Origin: Minisyncoccota bacterium
GTDB lineage: Bacteria > Patescibacteriota > Minisyncoccia > JAHIHE01 > JAGLIN01
DNA length: 34,983 bases
Assembly (NCBI GenBank): GCA_023142595.1
Contig: JAGLJF010000012.1
Location: 1-34,983, forward strand
Direction: 5' to 3'
Shown: piece by piece, positions 1 to 7,132 of the stretch
Position numbering within the stretch: position 1 is the first letter of the stretch
Layout of the letters: every line of letters begins with the position of its first letter
Position numbers and translations under genes: made by a program
Notes under the pieces: generated by a model
What the model was told of the DNA's origin: nothing
Databases searched by the model: none
What the model saw: the letters and a program-made list of their open reading frames with translations, nothing else

Positions 1-1086
1 GATGAATTAAAAGAACACAAGAAAAAAATCGGCTCAGAACATACCAACCCTGAACATAAAAAAAGCTATACAAAAGAAAATAAGAAAAAGTGTTGTAAAG
101 GGAAAGATTTTAACCTTCAATTTATTATTGGTTCATTGGTATCAATTATTATAGCTTTGTTAATATTTTTTGTTTTAATACCTTCTCTAGAACAAAAAGA
201 ACAACCCCTAGACTCTGAAAAGATCACCAATAAAATTGAAAGTTTTATTAATAAAAATTTAATGCAAGGAAACAGGTCTATAACAGTCACAGAAAAAGCA
301 GTCGAAGAACATGGATTATATAAAGTTGTGATAGATGTCGGCGATGGAAAAAATCTAAACTCCTATTTAACTAAAGATGAGAAAATTTTGCTCTTTGAAG
401 GAATCGACATTGAAGAGGTTGAAGCAAAAAAGACCGAAAGTTCAGATGAGACTCCATCACCTAAAACAACAGATATTCCCAAAAGCGAGAAGCCAAAAGT
501 TGAAGTTTTTGTAATGAGCCATTGCCCTTATGGAACACAAATTGAAAAAGGAATTTTGCCAGTTGTGAAAACGCTTGGCGACAAAATCGATTTTGAATTG
601 AAATTTGTTGATTATGCTATGCATGGAGAAATTGAAATCAACGAACAGTTACAGCAATATTGCATCAAATCACAAGAAAACGAAAAATTTATTCCTTATC
701 TTGAATGCTTTCTTGAAGCAGGAGACTCAACCAGTTGTTTGACAGAAGCCAAAATTAATATTTCAAAGTTAAATTCTTGCATCTCTACAACTGACAAAGA
801 ATATAAGCTAACAGCAAATTTCAAAGACAAAACAACTTACAAAGGACAATATCCCCCATTTAACATTCATAAAGAAGATAATGTAAAATATGGCGTTGGT
901 GGTTCTCCAGTTCTTATCGTCAATGAAGTCACTGCCAGCTCTGCGCGAGATTCAAAAAGTTTGCTTGCCACAATTTGCTCTGCTTTCGAAACTGCTCCAG
1001 AAGAATGCGCCACTGAACTTTCTTCAGCTCAACCAGCTCCAGGGTTTGGATCTGCTACTGGAGGAAGCGCAGCATCTTGCAACTAG
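1..1086 (+). CDS. Membrane-anchored thioredoxin-fold (DsbA/GILT-like) protein, 5' partial
   Basis: The track starts this ORF at an internal TTG, but the frame is open from base 1 (DELKEHKKK...), so the true start lies outside the window. What is seen: a lysine-rich cytoplasmic part with a CC pair, one membrane segment (about IIIALLIFFVLIP), a polar linker, then a thioredoxin-like domain beginning VEVFVMSHCPYGTQ. Near the C-terminus GGSPVLIVN matches the cis-proline loop of thioredoxin folds. The active site reads CPYG, so the second Cys of CxxC is missing, but at least seven other extracytoplasmic cysteines follow, spaced rather like GILT/DsbA relatives. Inference: an extracytoplasmic thiol oxidoreductase or disulfide isomerase. 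No redox partner such as VKOR is visible here. A hairpin terminator follows directly. Confidence 0.75.
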   Translation, partial: DELKEHKKKIGSEHTNPEHKKSYTKENKKKCCKGKDFNLQFIIGSLVSIIIALLIFFVLIPSLEQKEQPLDSEKITNKIESFINKNLMQGNRSITVTEKAVEEHGLYKVVIDVGDGKNLNSYLTKDEKILLFEGIDIEEVEAKKTESSDETPSPKTTDIPKSEKPKVEVFVMSHCPYGTQIEKGILPVVKTLGDKIDFELKFVDYAMHGEIEINEQLQQYCIKSQENEKFIPYLECFLEAGDSTSCLTEAKINISKLNSCISTTDKEYKLTANFKDKTTYKGQYPPFNIHKEDNVKYGVGGSPVLIVNEVTASSARDSKSLLATICSAFETAPEECATELSSAQPAPGFGSATGGSAASCN

Positions 1087-1113
1087 AAAATTAATTAAGA
1101 AATAACATTTTTC

Positions 1114-1144
1114 AAAACTCCACTTGCAAAAAGTGGAGTTTTTT
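1114..1144 (+). terminator. Rho-independent terminator of the thioredoxin-fold gene
   Basis: A perfect 12-bp stem (AAAACTCCACTT / AAGTGGAGTTTT) with a 5-nt loop runs into a T-tract 28 nt after the stop codon. Confidence 0.9.
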
Positions 1145-1293
1145 ATTATGAATTAGATTTGTTAGATGCTTTTTAAATTACTAAATTTTAAATTATAATA
1201 AGCTATTCCTTATTTACCAACAGCACAATCGTTGACAAGTTCCAAACTTCCTGCTATTATATCACAGTAATCATTTTTCTATACGGAAATTAT

Positions 1294-1365
1294 GGCCTCA
1301 TCGTCTAATGGTTAGGACACCAGGTTTTCATCCTGGCAATAGGGGTTCGATTCCCCTTGAGGCTA
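1294..1365 (+). tRNA. tRNA-Glu (anticodon UUC)
   Basis: The cloverleaf is complete. Acceptor arm GGCCTCA pairs with TGAGGCT (one G-U at the end), anticodon stem CCAGG/CCTGG encloses the loop TTTTCAT with anticodon TTC, and the T-arm is AGGGG TTCGATT CCCCT. Discriminator A1365 is followed by CAA, so CCA is not encoded and must be added by a CCA-adding enzyme. The gene is monocistronic and ends at a hairpin terminator. Confidence 0.96.
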
Positions 1366-1370
1366 CAAAC

Positions 1371-1398
1371 AAAAAAACAGGTATAACCTGTTTTTTTT
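1371..1398. terminator. Bidirectional terminator between tRNA-Glu and the Fn3 gene
   Basis: AAAAAAACAGGT - ATA - ACCTGTTTTTTT is a perfect inverted repeat with an A-tract on one side and a T-tract on the other. It can serve the plus-strand tRNA and the converging minus-strand gene ending at 1416. Confidence 0.85.
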
Positions 1399-1415
1399 AT
1401 TGTATAACAATCCAT

Positions 1416-2756
1416 TTATAAATATTCCCCAATTTTATATCTCACTCTTTTTGAAATTGTAATAATCTTATTCCAATCATATCCCATTCTAACAAATGTT
1501 TCTGCAGAAGAAAATGGTCTGATTTTTCCTTTCTCAATCAAATAAACTGCACCAGAATTTGGATACTTCACCAAAGTTCCATCAAGATGTCTGCCTATCT
1601 TTTGAATGCTTCTTCCCTCTTTATATTCTCGCAGTACAGTATTATCAACTTGAACAATCCAATCCCACTTATATCCAAACTTTGAAAATATTTCGGCAGT
1701 TTTAATCCAAAGTTTTTCACTGCCACTTATAACATAAACTTTATAATCAGAACCTTTCACTATGGTTCCAGATTTTAATTTACTTGCAAGCGAAGCTGTC
1801 GTGAAACTCATTTCTTCAGAATTAAATTTCTTTTTATATAAACCACTAGATGTTATTATTTTATAATAATAAGTTGTATTTGGTTCTAGGTCTCTTAATG
1901 TAATCTGATGGTTTAGAGAACTTAATTTTGAAACAACCGATTTTTTCCTATACTTTCCAGAGACAGTACCATAACTAATATGGACCTTAGCTGCTAAATT
2001 AGTTCTAAATTCAATTTCCACTCTTCTCGAAAAAATATTACCCTCACTAAAACTAAGTGGTTTAATATTTGAAACTTTCAAAACAAGCCCTTTATCATCA
2101 TAATCATGAGTATTTATTACAAAATATTTTGAAGACATATTTCCCGATCTATCCTTCGCTTCAATTCGAAAATAATATCTTTCGCCAGCTTCTAACTTGT
2201 GGATAAACGACTCGTGACTAACGGCATAATTTCTGACACCTATTCTTTTGGCCTTATCTGCTCCTAAAGAATCATTCCAATAATAAATATTTGCATTTGT
2301 TTCTTCATTTGTTTTCCAAAAAAGAACTGTGGCATTACTCGTAGTTTGCACAACTCTTTGCTCTAAAAACACAGGCTTAACTAATTCTGTTCGTTTCATA
2401 TTTTTTGTTGAAAAACTTTGCACAAATGCTTCTTTTTGATTTTGAACTCGATCTGTCGCCACAATTTTATAATAGTAAATTTTCTTTTTTTCAAGTCCTG
2501 TTAAAACAATTTCATGTCTTTGATCATATCTACTATAACCAGTTTTTCTATTTAAATCGTTAACATTATCACCAAAATAAACAACACCCGTTGTATCGTT
2601 ATTAGTCACCCACTTGATGGTTGCTTTTCCATTTTCAATATTCAAAACTTCAATGTTTCTGAATTGTATATCGCTATCAGCAATTGCACTAGAAGCAAAA
2701 AGGATAGATATAAATATCATAAAAGTAAAAAGCATATTTTTTCTCCAACTTTTCAT
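1416..2756 (-). CDS. Secreted fibronectin type III-repeat protein
   Basis: 446 aa. The N-terminus is a signal peptide (MKSWRKNMLF, a hydrophobic core, then SSAIADS). Three Fn3-like beta-sandwich modules follow, at roughly residues 30-120, 125-215 and 225-320. Each has the strand signature 'ATIKWVTN..' or 'ATVLFWKTN' and a 'L..g..YYYKIVA' block typical of purple-phosphatase/Fn3-type domains. The last ~120 residues hold two copies of a ~50-residue repeat (GTIVKGSDYKVYVISG..., GTLVKYPNSGAVYLIEKG...) with conserved FGYKWDWI / MGYDWNKI; such repeats occur in cell-surface proteins of CPR and other bacteria. No catalytic domain is visible. Inference: cell-surface adhesion or scaffold role. No SD; a TTGACA-N17-AATAAT promoter lies upstream. 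Confidence 0.8.
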   Translation of the reverse strand: MKSWRKNMLFTFMIFISILFASSAIADSDIQFRNIEVLNIENGKATIKWVTNNDTTGVVYFGDNVNDLNRKTGYSRYDQRHEIVLTGLEKKKIYYYKIVATDRVQNQKEAFVQSFSTKNMKRTELVKPVFLEQRVVQTTSNATVLFWKTNEETNANIYYWNDSLGADKAKRIGVRNYAVSHESFIHKLEAGERYYFRIEAKDRSGNMSSKYFVINTHDYDDKGLVLKVSNIKPLSFSEGNIFSRRVEIEFRTNLAAKVHISYGTVSGKYRKKSVVSKLSSLNHQITLRDLEPNTTYYYKIITSSGLYKKKFNSEEMSFTTASLASKLKSGTIVKGSDYKVYVISGSEKLWIKTAEIFSKFGYKWDWIVQVDNTVLREYKEGRSIQKIGRHLDGTLVKYPNSGAVYLIEKGKIRPFSSAETFVRMGYDWNKIITISKRVRYKIGEYL

Positions 2757-2783
2757 AAATGTTTTTAATATTAATAACTCAAT

Positions 2784-2812
2784 ATTATTGCACGATTTTC
2801 ATCAGATGTCAA
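2784..2812 (-). promoter_or_regulatory. Sigma70-like promoter of the Fn3 gene
   Basis: Read on the minus strand: TTGACA (2807-2812), a 17-nt spacer, AATAAT (2784-2789). The predicted start leaves a leader of about 20 nt without an SD. Confidence 0.6.
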
Positions 2813-2896
2813 GGACCAAATAATAACAAACTTAAAAAATGCTGAATCCCATAAAAATTAAGAATCTATGGATATTTTCAAGCCTGCCTTTTTAAT

Positions 2897-3655
2897 TTAT
2901 TTATAAACATCACTCAAATCAAAACTTTCACAAAATTCAGAATTGTTTTTTGTCTTTTCTATGTCAGAAAATGAATACTGTTTCATTTTCATCGTCGTGA
3001 GTTCTTCATTAATATTTTCCCAAGGAAAGATTTTATACTCTTTATACTTTAATCCTAATTTTTTACATTCTTCTTCACTATACTCTTCACAATCATTTTG
3101 TAATCTTCCATAAAAACTAATTTTCGCATCTTTTATGACATTTTGATAATGATAATCCATATTTGAAGCGGCATAAATGATTTCGGAATTTGGAAATTGT
3201 TTTTTCAACCCTTTGGCAGCGTATGAGGCAGAAGTTCCAAAACAATGATTTCCTTCAACCAATAAAAAAACCGTCTTTTCCTCTCTTTTAAAAATCCCTT
3301 CGTTAATTTTTTGAATCTGTCGTAATTCAGCCAAATTATTCTCGAAAAAATATTTATATTGCACAGGTAAAATTTTCAATATATTTAGCCTATATGCTAA
3401 ATATGTTCCAGAAATATTTCCGCCTCTCAAAAGCGGAACAACTGCATCAATTTTAATCGATAGAATTCCCCGATGCTTGCATTGGTTGGAGTTGTCAAAA
3501 GGGATTTCTTCCTCTTGATACCTCGGCAGCTTGCTGCGAGGTTCTTCATTATTATTTTCTTTTACATATTTTTCAACTTTACTACCCAAGACATTCAATT
3601 CTTTCTCAAAATATTCATCCCAAGACATTTTTTTGATTTGTGATTTTTTTACCAT
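2897..3655 (-). CDS. Phosphoribosyltransferase-like protein with in-frame repeat insertion
   Basis: 252 aa. It starts like many small PRTases (MSWDEYFEKEL, an amphipathic helix), then has the beta-strand/loop IDAVVPLLRGGNISGTYLA, which matches the '(F)DaIVgIlRGG..pA' pyrophosphate-loop region. A second signature, VFLLVEGNHCFGTSASYA, sits where the PRPP-binding loop (vvDDvi.TG.T) is expected, but the acidic pair is replaced by VEG. Base transfer is therefore uncertain and this may be a binding protein or a divergent enzyme. Residues 36-68 (NEEPRSK...ILSIK) are encoded exactly by a 99-bp dispersed repeat that occurs again at 27663; it separates helix 1 from the RGG strand and looks like an insertion tolerated in frame. 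The start is probably leaderless: TATAGT lies 6 nt before the ATG. Confidence 0.6.
   Translation of the reverse strand: MVKKSQIKKMSWDEYFEKELNVLGSKVEKYVKENNNEEPRSKLPRYQEEEIPFDNSNQCKHRGILSIKIDAVVPLLRGGNISGTYLAYRLNILKILPVQYKYFFENNLAELRQIQKINEGIFKREEKTVFLLVEGNHCFGTSASYAAKGLKKQFPNSEIIYAASNMDYHYQNVIKDAKISFYGRLQNDCEEYSEEECKKLGLKYKEYKIFPWENINEELTTMKMKQYSFSDIEKTKNNSEFCESFDLSDVYK
3452..3550 (-). repeat. 99-bp dispersed repeat, copy A (inside a CDS)
   Basis: The reverse complement of this segment is identical over all 99 bases to 27663-27761. It begins with a GC-richer imperfect palindrome (CCTCGCAGC ... GCTGCCGAGG). Its length is a multiple of three and it has no stop in the host frame, adding 33 residues to the phosphoribosyltransferase-like protein. 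Confidence 0.97.
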
Positions 3656-3689
3656 GTTTATACTATAATTAGTTAATCTCTAGGAGGTC

Positions 3690-3814
3690 CTGATAAACTA
3701 ATAAATTTCAATTTTAGAATTTGTTTTTTGAGCTAAATCCTAGATTCCCGCTGGAGTTTATGCTGAATTTATTTCAGTGCGAGAATGACAAAAACTTCGT
3801 TTTTCAGAGGGCCT
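3690..3814 (+). repeat. Dispersed repeat family R, copy R1
   Basis: It shares the core AAATCCTAGATTCCC and the end GAATGACAAAAACTTCGTTTTTCAG with 12202-12298 (same strand) and 20498-20590 (opposite strand). Similarity to R2 also extends about 45 bp upstream of the core (TGATAAACTAATAAATTT vs TGATAAATTAATAAATTT). All three copies are intergenic. Confidence 0.85.
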
Positions 3815-3923
3815 TTTACATGCTAAATTTACATTTTAATAATAACAAATATTTTGCAATTTACAAGTAAAAAAGATAAAATAAGATAAGTCAGAACTAA
3901 TAACTAACATTAAAAATATTTTT

Positions 3924-4013
3924 ATGAAAACAAAATGCAAACTTCGTTTAACTCTGATTATTTTTTTATTATTAACAATCGCTATAATAAAAATTATTTT
4001 ATCGGATTTATAA
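3924..4013 (+). CDS. Possible 29-aa single-span membrane peptide
   Basis: Too short for the ORF track. It encodes MKTKCKLRLT followed by LIIFLLLTIAIIKIIL and SDL: a basic N-terminus and one hydrophobic segment, as in small membrane peptides or toxins. A consensus-like promoter (3854-3882) ends about 40 nt upstream. No SD is present, and AT-rich DNA readily gives hydrophobic codons, so this is tentative. Confidence 0.3.
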   Translation: MKTKCKLRLTLIIFLLLTIAIIKIILSDL

Positions 4014-4187
4014 TAATTATTTAGAGCTCGTTCTTCGGAGTGTGAGTCAATTGCGATAAGTTATTTATTGTAGGTTGAAATTCGAACCCCATCTATAAAC
4101 GGATCTGTAAAATTATGTTATGAATTTTAAATTAACAAAAAACTGAATACTTGAGAACAAAAACAATAAATTTTTATCAAAAAAAAC

Positions 4188-4211
4188 AAGAAGGTCATGT
4201 TTAACCTTCTT
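4188..4211 (-). terminator. Terminator overlapping the stop codon of the 4201-4425 gene
   Basis: On the minus strand AAGAAGGT - TAAACATG - ACCTTCTT is followed by GTTTTTTTT. The last codons (Glu, Gly) and the TAA lie inside the stem and loop. Confidence 0.8.
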
Positions 4212-4425
4212 TTTTGAACATCAAAAAGTCACAACACTTGTTATCAAATGACTTTCTTTGAAAATCATCGTAAAGAAAGATTAATGTTGCAAACACAAAC
4301 ATCAATACCATTCCTGAAATACCGATAGAATTTTTAATTCCAATAACTATTTCGGGAAGTTGTAATGAAAATACTCCCAAAAAAATGATAGCCAAAAGTA
4401 TAGACAAGTTTTCTTTTATTGTCAC
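4201..4425 (-). CDS. Small two-helix membrane protein, unknown
   Basis: The track starts this at a GTG (4434) that overlaps GAGGTG. The next in-frame GTG (4425) has that GAGGTG 8 nt upstream, so I choose it, giving about 74 aa. Two hydrophobic helices are visible (ILLAIIFLGVFSLQL, GMVLMFVFATLIFLY), followed by a cytoplasmic tail with a CC pair (FDNKCCDFLMFKKEG). It has its own promoter (TTGACT-N16-TAAGAT, 4444-4471 minus) and terminator, so it is monocistronic although it sits directly after ruvA. I do not recognise the family. Confidence 0.65.
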   Translation of the reverse strand: MTIKENLSILLAIIFLGVFSLQLPEIVIGIKNSIGISGMVLMFVFATLIFLYDDFQRKSFDNKCCDFLMFKKEG

Positions 4426-4443
4426 TAAATTCACCTCAATAAC

Positions 4444-4471
4444 ATCTTATCATTTTATATAATTTAGTCAA
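4444..4471 (-). promoter_or_regulatory. Promoter of the small membrane protein gene
   Basis: Minus strand: TTGACT (4466-4471), 16-nt spacer, TAAGAT (4444-4449), followed by GAGGTG as SD before the chosen GTG start. Confidence 0.5.
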
Positions 4472-4478
4472 TTCACAA

Positions 4479-5057
4479 TTATTTCTTCCCTAGCTCTTTC
4501 AATGCCCTTTTTATTCTTTCGCTTACATCTTTGATCTCGGACGGAATGTTAGCAAGCGCCTTTTTGGCCTGCTGTACGCTATAGCCCAGAGAAACCAATG
4601 CCTCAATAACATCTGTATGATCGTTGATTTCCTTGCTCTTTTCTTGCAAAACATCATCGCTATCCAAAGAAGAAAATTTATTTCGAAGCTCAAGAACAAC
4701 TCTTTCTGCTGTTTTTTTGCCAATTCCAGAAACGCGTGTCAAAATACTTGAATCACCTTTAGCAATTGCGACTTTGACTGTTTCAGGATCAGCCAAAGAC
4801 AAAATTCCAAGACCAGCTTTTGGTCCAATTCCTGAAATTGAAATCAAATGTTCAAAAAGTTCAAGTTCATTATAACTTGAAAATCCGTATAAAGTTAAAG
4901 CATCTTCTCTTACATTCAAATATGTGAAAAATTCAACCTCATCATCAATTTTATCCTGACAAGACAATAAAAAAACTTTATATCCAACTCCGCTAGATAA
5001 TAAAATGATAAAACTTTCGTTTTTAAAAATGATTTTCCCTTTTAAGTAAGCAATCAT
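4479..5057 (-). CDS. ruvA: Holliday junction branch migration protein RuvA
   Basis: 192 aa, the usual RuvA length. The N-terminal OB-fold starts MIAYLKGKI and includes GVGYKVFL and the LYGF signature. Two helix-hairpin-helix motifs follow (ISGIGPKAGLGIL, VSGIGKKTAERVVLELR), and the last ~45 residues (VIEALVSLGYSVQQAKKAL) form domain III, which contacts RuvB. RuvA tetramers bind the four-way junction and load the RuvB motor. It is the last gene of the minus-strand group ruvB - TM - bPH2 - ruvA. A 53-bp gap and a TATACT box near 5075 leave room for a promoter of its own. No RuvC is in the window. Confidence 0.95.
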   Translation of the reverse strand: MIAYLKGKIIFKNESFIILLSSGVGYKVFLLSCQDKIDDEVEFFTYLNVREDALTLYGFSSYNELELFEHLISISGIGPKAGLGILSLADPETVKVAIAKGDSSILTRVSGIGKKTAERVVLELRNKFSSLDSDDVLQEKSKEINDHTDVIEALVSLGYSVQQAKKALANIPSEIKDVSERIKRALKELGKK

Positions 5058-5110
5058 ATATTTTTATTAGAGTATAAACACACCTGCTCAATAATTCAGC
5101 AATTTATTTT

Positions 5111-5698
5111 CTATTCATCTCTGTCTCCATAAATAAATTTATCTTTTTCTTTCGCCTGTTTATAAAGCTCAATAATTTTTCTTCGGGCTGTAACTGGATG
5201 CGGAACCGACTTAAGTTCGAATTTTTTTTCTTCAGCTGCGGTTTGAATTTGGATACTTCCAAAACCAAACATTGTTGGAATTATTCCTCTGACATTGCTC
5301 GTAATATCCTGTATCTTTTTTAGATCCAGTTCTGAAACCGTACGATTGAAAAATCCCTTTTGTTCGATATCAAGTAGTCGTTGATTTGTTATAATCCAAA
5401 TATCCAAATAATAGTCCACCCAAATCACAAAAGCTGTAATCCAAACAAATCCATAAAAGATAAGGGAGAGAAGAATATAAACATTTTGATAAGGATATTC
5501 TAAAAAAGCTGAAAATATTTCTGGAATAATAAAAACATATGCCAAAATAGGTAACAATAAAAAAAAGAAAATTTGTATTGCATAAGTAAGTAGCGAAATC
5601 GGGTGTTTTCGCAAAACAAGAACTACATTTTCGTTATGATGTTGTCCTGGAAAAGTATATTTATCTATTTTATGTAAATTTATTGATTTTTTAATCAT
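5111..5698 (-). CDS. Membrane protein with bacterial PH (bPH2/YdbS-like) domain
   Basis: 195 aa. Two hydrophobic segments form a hairpin (IQIFFFLLLPILAYVFII, VYILLSLIFYGFVWITAFVIW), followed by the YYLDIWIITNQRLLDIEQKG block typical of bPH2 (formerly DUF304) domains, which continues with SELDLKKIQDI and a beta-rich stretch (GFGSIQIQTAAEEKKFEL). The domain probably faces the cytoplasm; its ligand is unknown in this family. Its ATG lies 1 nt after the stop of the upstream 90-aa membrane gene, so the two are very likely translationally coupled. The pairing with ruvA/ruvB is positional; I see no sequence link to recombination. Confidence 0.75.
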   Translation of the reverse strand: MIKKSINLHKIDKYTFPGQHHNENVVLVLRKHPISLLTYAIQIFFFLLLPILAYVFIIPEIFSAFLEYPYQNVYILLSLIFYGFVWITAFVIWVDYYLDIWIITNQRLLDIEQKGFFNRTVSELDLKKIQDITSNVRGIIPTMFGFGSIQIQTAAEEKKFELKSVPHPVTARRKIIELYKQAKEKDKFIYGDRDE

Positions 5699-5699
5699 A

Positions 5700-5972
5700 T
5701 CATTTATTGAGAAAATTTATATTTGATATTTCTATAAAATCTTTCACGTTCATTTCATTCCAATTTATTATACCGAAAAAATAAAGTATAAAAAAAGACA
5801 GAGAAAGAAGAACCACTAAAAAAAATATGGCAACTTTTTTTGTTGAATCTCCTCTAATTCCATAACGGTTCAAATGATAAAAAATAAGCCAACCGAATAA
5901 GAAAAAAATGCCCAAAGGAAGAAAAACAAAGGCTAGAAAATCCATGAGAGGGAATGATGCATCTAATGACAT
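5700..5972 (-). CDS. Small two-helix membrane protein in the ruvB-ruvA gene group
   Basis: 90 aa with two predicted helices (LAFVFLPLGIFFLFGWLIFYHL and KKVAIFFLVVLLSLSFFILYFFGI) separated by a short basic loop (NRYGIRGDSTKK). It starts 17 bp after the ruvB stop and ends 1 nt before the next ATG, so it appears co-transcribed and coupled to the bPH2 protein. They may form a membrane complex (inference). No SD. Family not recognised. Confidence 0.7.
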   Translation of the reverse strand: MSLDASFPLMDFLAFVFLPLGIFFLFGWLIFYHLNRYGIRGDSTKKVAIFFLVVLLSLSFFILYFFGIINWNEMNVKDFIEISNINFLNK

Positions 5973-5989
5973 AGTTTTTGAAAAATTAT

Positions 5990-7003
5990 TTATAATAATG
6001 TATTCTGGTTACCCTCTGGATATTCGATACCCAAGTGATCATAAGCCATTTTTGTCACTTTTCTACCACGAGGAGTTCTTTGGAGAAAGCCTAGTTGCAA
6101 AAGATATGGCTCATAAACATATTCAATCGTATCTTCTTGCTCTGAAAGACTGGCGGCAATTGTGGAAACTCCAACTGGGCCTCCACTAAATTTTTCTATG
6201 ATTATTTCAAGAATTTTTCTGTCAGTGTGTTCTAACCCGTAATTATCAATTTCAAGATGGTCAAAAGTTTGATTAACAATATCTTCATTTATCATTCCAT
6301 CTCCCTTGACTTGAGCAAAATCACGAACTCTTTTCAAAAGACGATTTGCAATTCTTGGTGTCTGTCGAGAACTTTGGGCAATTTTTTCTGCTCCGTCAAT
6401 ATCAATATCAATATCCAAAATTTTACCAGATCTTTTTACTATTTGTTGAATATCTTCATCTTTATAAAAATCAAGTCTTTGAGAAATTCCAAATCGATTC
6501 AAGAGCGGAGACGAGATTAAATCAATTCTTGTTGTCGCTCCGATGAGAGTAAATTTTGGCAAATCCAATCTGATAGTCCTGGCTGATGGTCCCTTTCCAA
6601 CAATAATATCTAAAGCGTAGTCTTCCATAGCTGGATACAAAACTTCTTCAATCAATTTATTCAATCTGTGAATTTCATCAATAAACAAAATATCACCATC
6701 TTCCATATTAGTTAGAATTGCTCCTAAATCTCCAACTTTTTCAATTGCTGGACCAGAAGTAATTCTAATATTTTTATTCATTTCATTAGCAATCAAATAC
6801 GACAAAGTTGTTTTTCCAAGTCCGCTTGAACCGTGAAACAAAATATGCTCAATTGTTTCATTTCTCTTTTGAGCTGCTTTAATGAGAATATCAACATTCT
6901 TTTTGATTTTATCTTGTCCAATAAATTCTTTTAAAAGCTTTGGTCTAAGCGACAAGTCTAAATTCTCATCTTCTGCTATTTCTTTTGCATCTGTAATTTT
7001 CAT
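5990..7003 (-). CDS. ruvB: Holliday junction branch migration ATPase RuvB
   Basis: 337 aa, typical RuvB length. The N-terminal block [19 protein letters not shown] is characteristic. Walker A is GSSGLGKTT (about residues 58-66), Walker B is ILFIDEIHR, sensor 1 is IGATTR, and PLLNRFG precedes the small ATPase domain. The C-terminal winged helix includes [13 protein letters not shown] and ends RTPRGRKVT. It drives branch migration as a hexamer on RuvA-bound junctions. The start has TATAAT only 4 nt before the ATG, which suggests a leaderless message. A short (GATATT)3 run in the gene encodes DIDIDID. Confidence 0.96.
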   Translation of the reverse strand: MKITDAKEIAEDENLDLSLRPKLLKEFIGQDKIKKNVDILIKAAQKRNETIEHILFHGSSGLGKTTLSYLIANEMNKNIRITSGPAIEKVGDLGAILTNMEDGDILFIDEIHRLNKLIEEVLYPAMEDYALDIIVGKGPSARTIRLDLPKFTLIGATTRIDLISSPLLNRFGISQRLDFYKDEDIQQIVKRSGKILDIDIDIDGAEKIAQSSRQTPRIANRLLKRVRDFAQVKGDGMINEDIVNQTFDHLEIDNYGLEHTDRKILEIIIEKFSGGPVGVSTIAASLSEQEDTIEYVYEPYLLQLGFLQRTPRGRKVTKMAYDHLGIEYPEGNQNTLL

Positions 7004-7046
7004 ATTATTATACTAACATATTATTTATATTATTATACTAACATAT
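7002..7046 (-). repeat. 20-bp direct repeat duplicating the ruvB -10 region
   Basis: ATATTATTATACTAACATAT occurs at 7002-7021 and 7027-7046, identical in all 20 bases. On the minus strand each copy contains TATAAT, so ruvB has two candidate -10 boxes 25 bp apart. The nearer one would give an essentially leaderless mRNA. Confidence 0.85.
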
Positions 7047-7097
7047 AACCAATGCTTTAAGCAATCTCGTTGTCTAAAAATATTAAAATTAGAGCTC

Positions 7098-7126
7098 TTG
7101 ACAAGATTGGTTATTTCTGCTAGAAT
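7098..7126 (+). promoter_or_regulatory. Consensus promoter of the structured RNA
   Basis: TTGACA (7098-7103), an exact 17-nt spacer, TAGAAT (7121-7126). It is the best -35/-10 pair noticed in the window and predicts a start near 7133. Confidence 0.8.
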
Positions 7127-7132
7127 TGCTAG

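Larger units (their letters stand above)
3656..4200. other. Gene-poor interval with repeat, promoter and possible sORF
   Basis: This 545-bp stretch holds the R1 repeat copy (3690-3814), a good plus-strand promoter (TTGCAA-N17-TAAAAT, 3854-3882) and a possible 29-codon hydrophobic ORF at 3924-4013. From 4014 to 4180 I see no convincing gene. A GGGGTTCGAATTTC-like stretch on the minus strand near 4090 resembles a T-arm but cannot form the stem. Confidence 0.6.

Noticed and set aside
890-1105. Track ORF of 71 aa inside the thioredoxin-fold gene
   Set aside because: Shadow in another frame of a well-supported coding region.
4080-4110. GGGGTTCGAATTTC on the minus strand, like a tRNA T-arm
   Set aside because: The five bases on each side of TTCGAAT do not pair (TGGGG vs TTCAA), and no acceptor or anticodon stem can be built around it.
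6386-6425. Short GATATT tandem repeat within ruvB
   Set aside because: Only three units encoding alternating Asp-Ile; a simple low-complexity stretch in an AT-rich gene, with no sign of a contingency locus since the unit keeps the frame.
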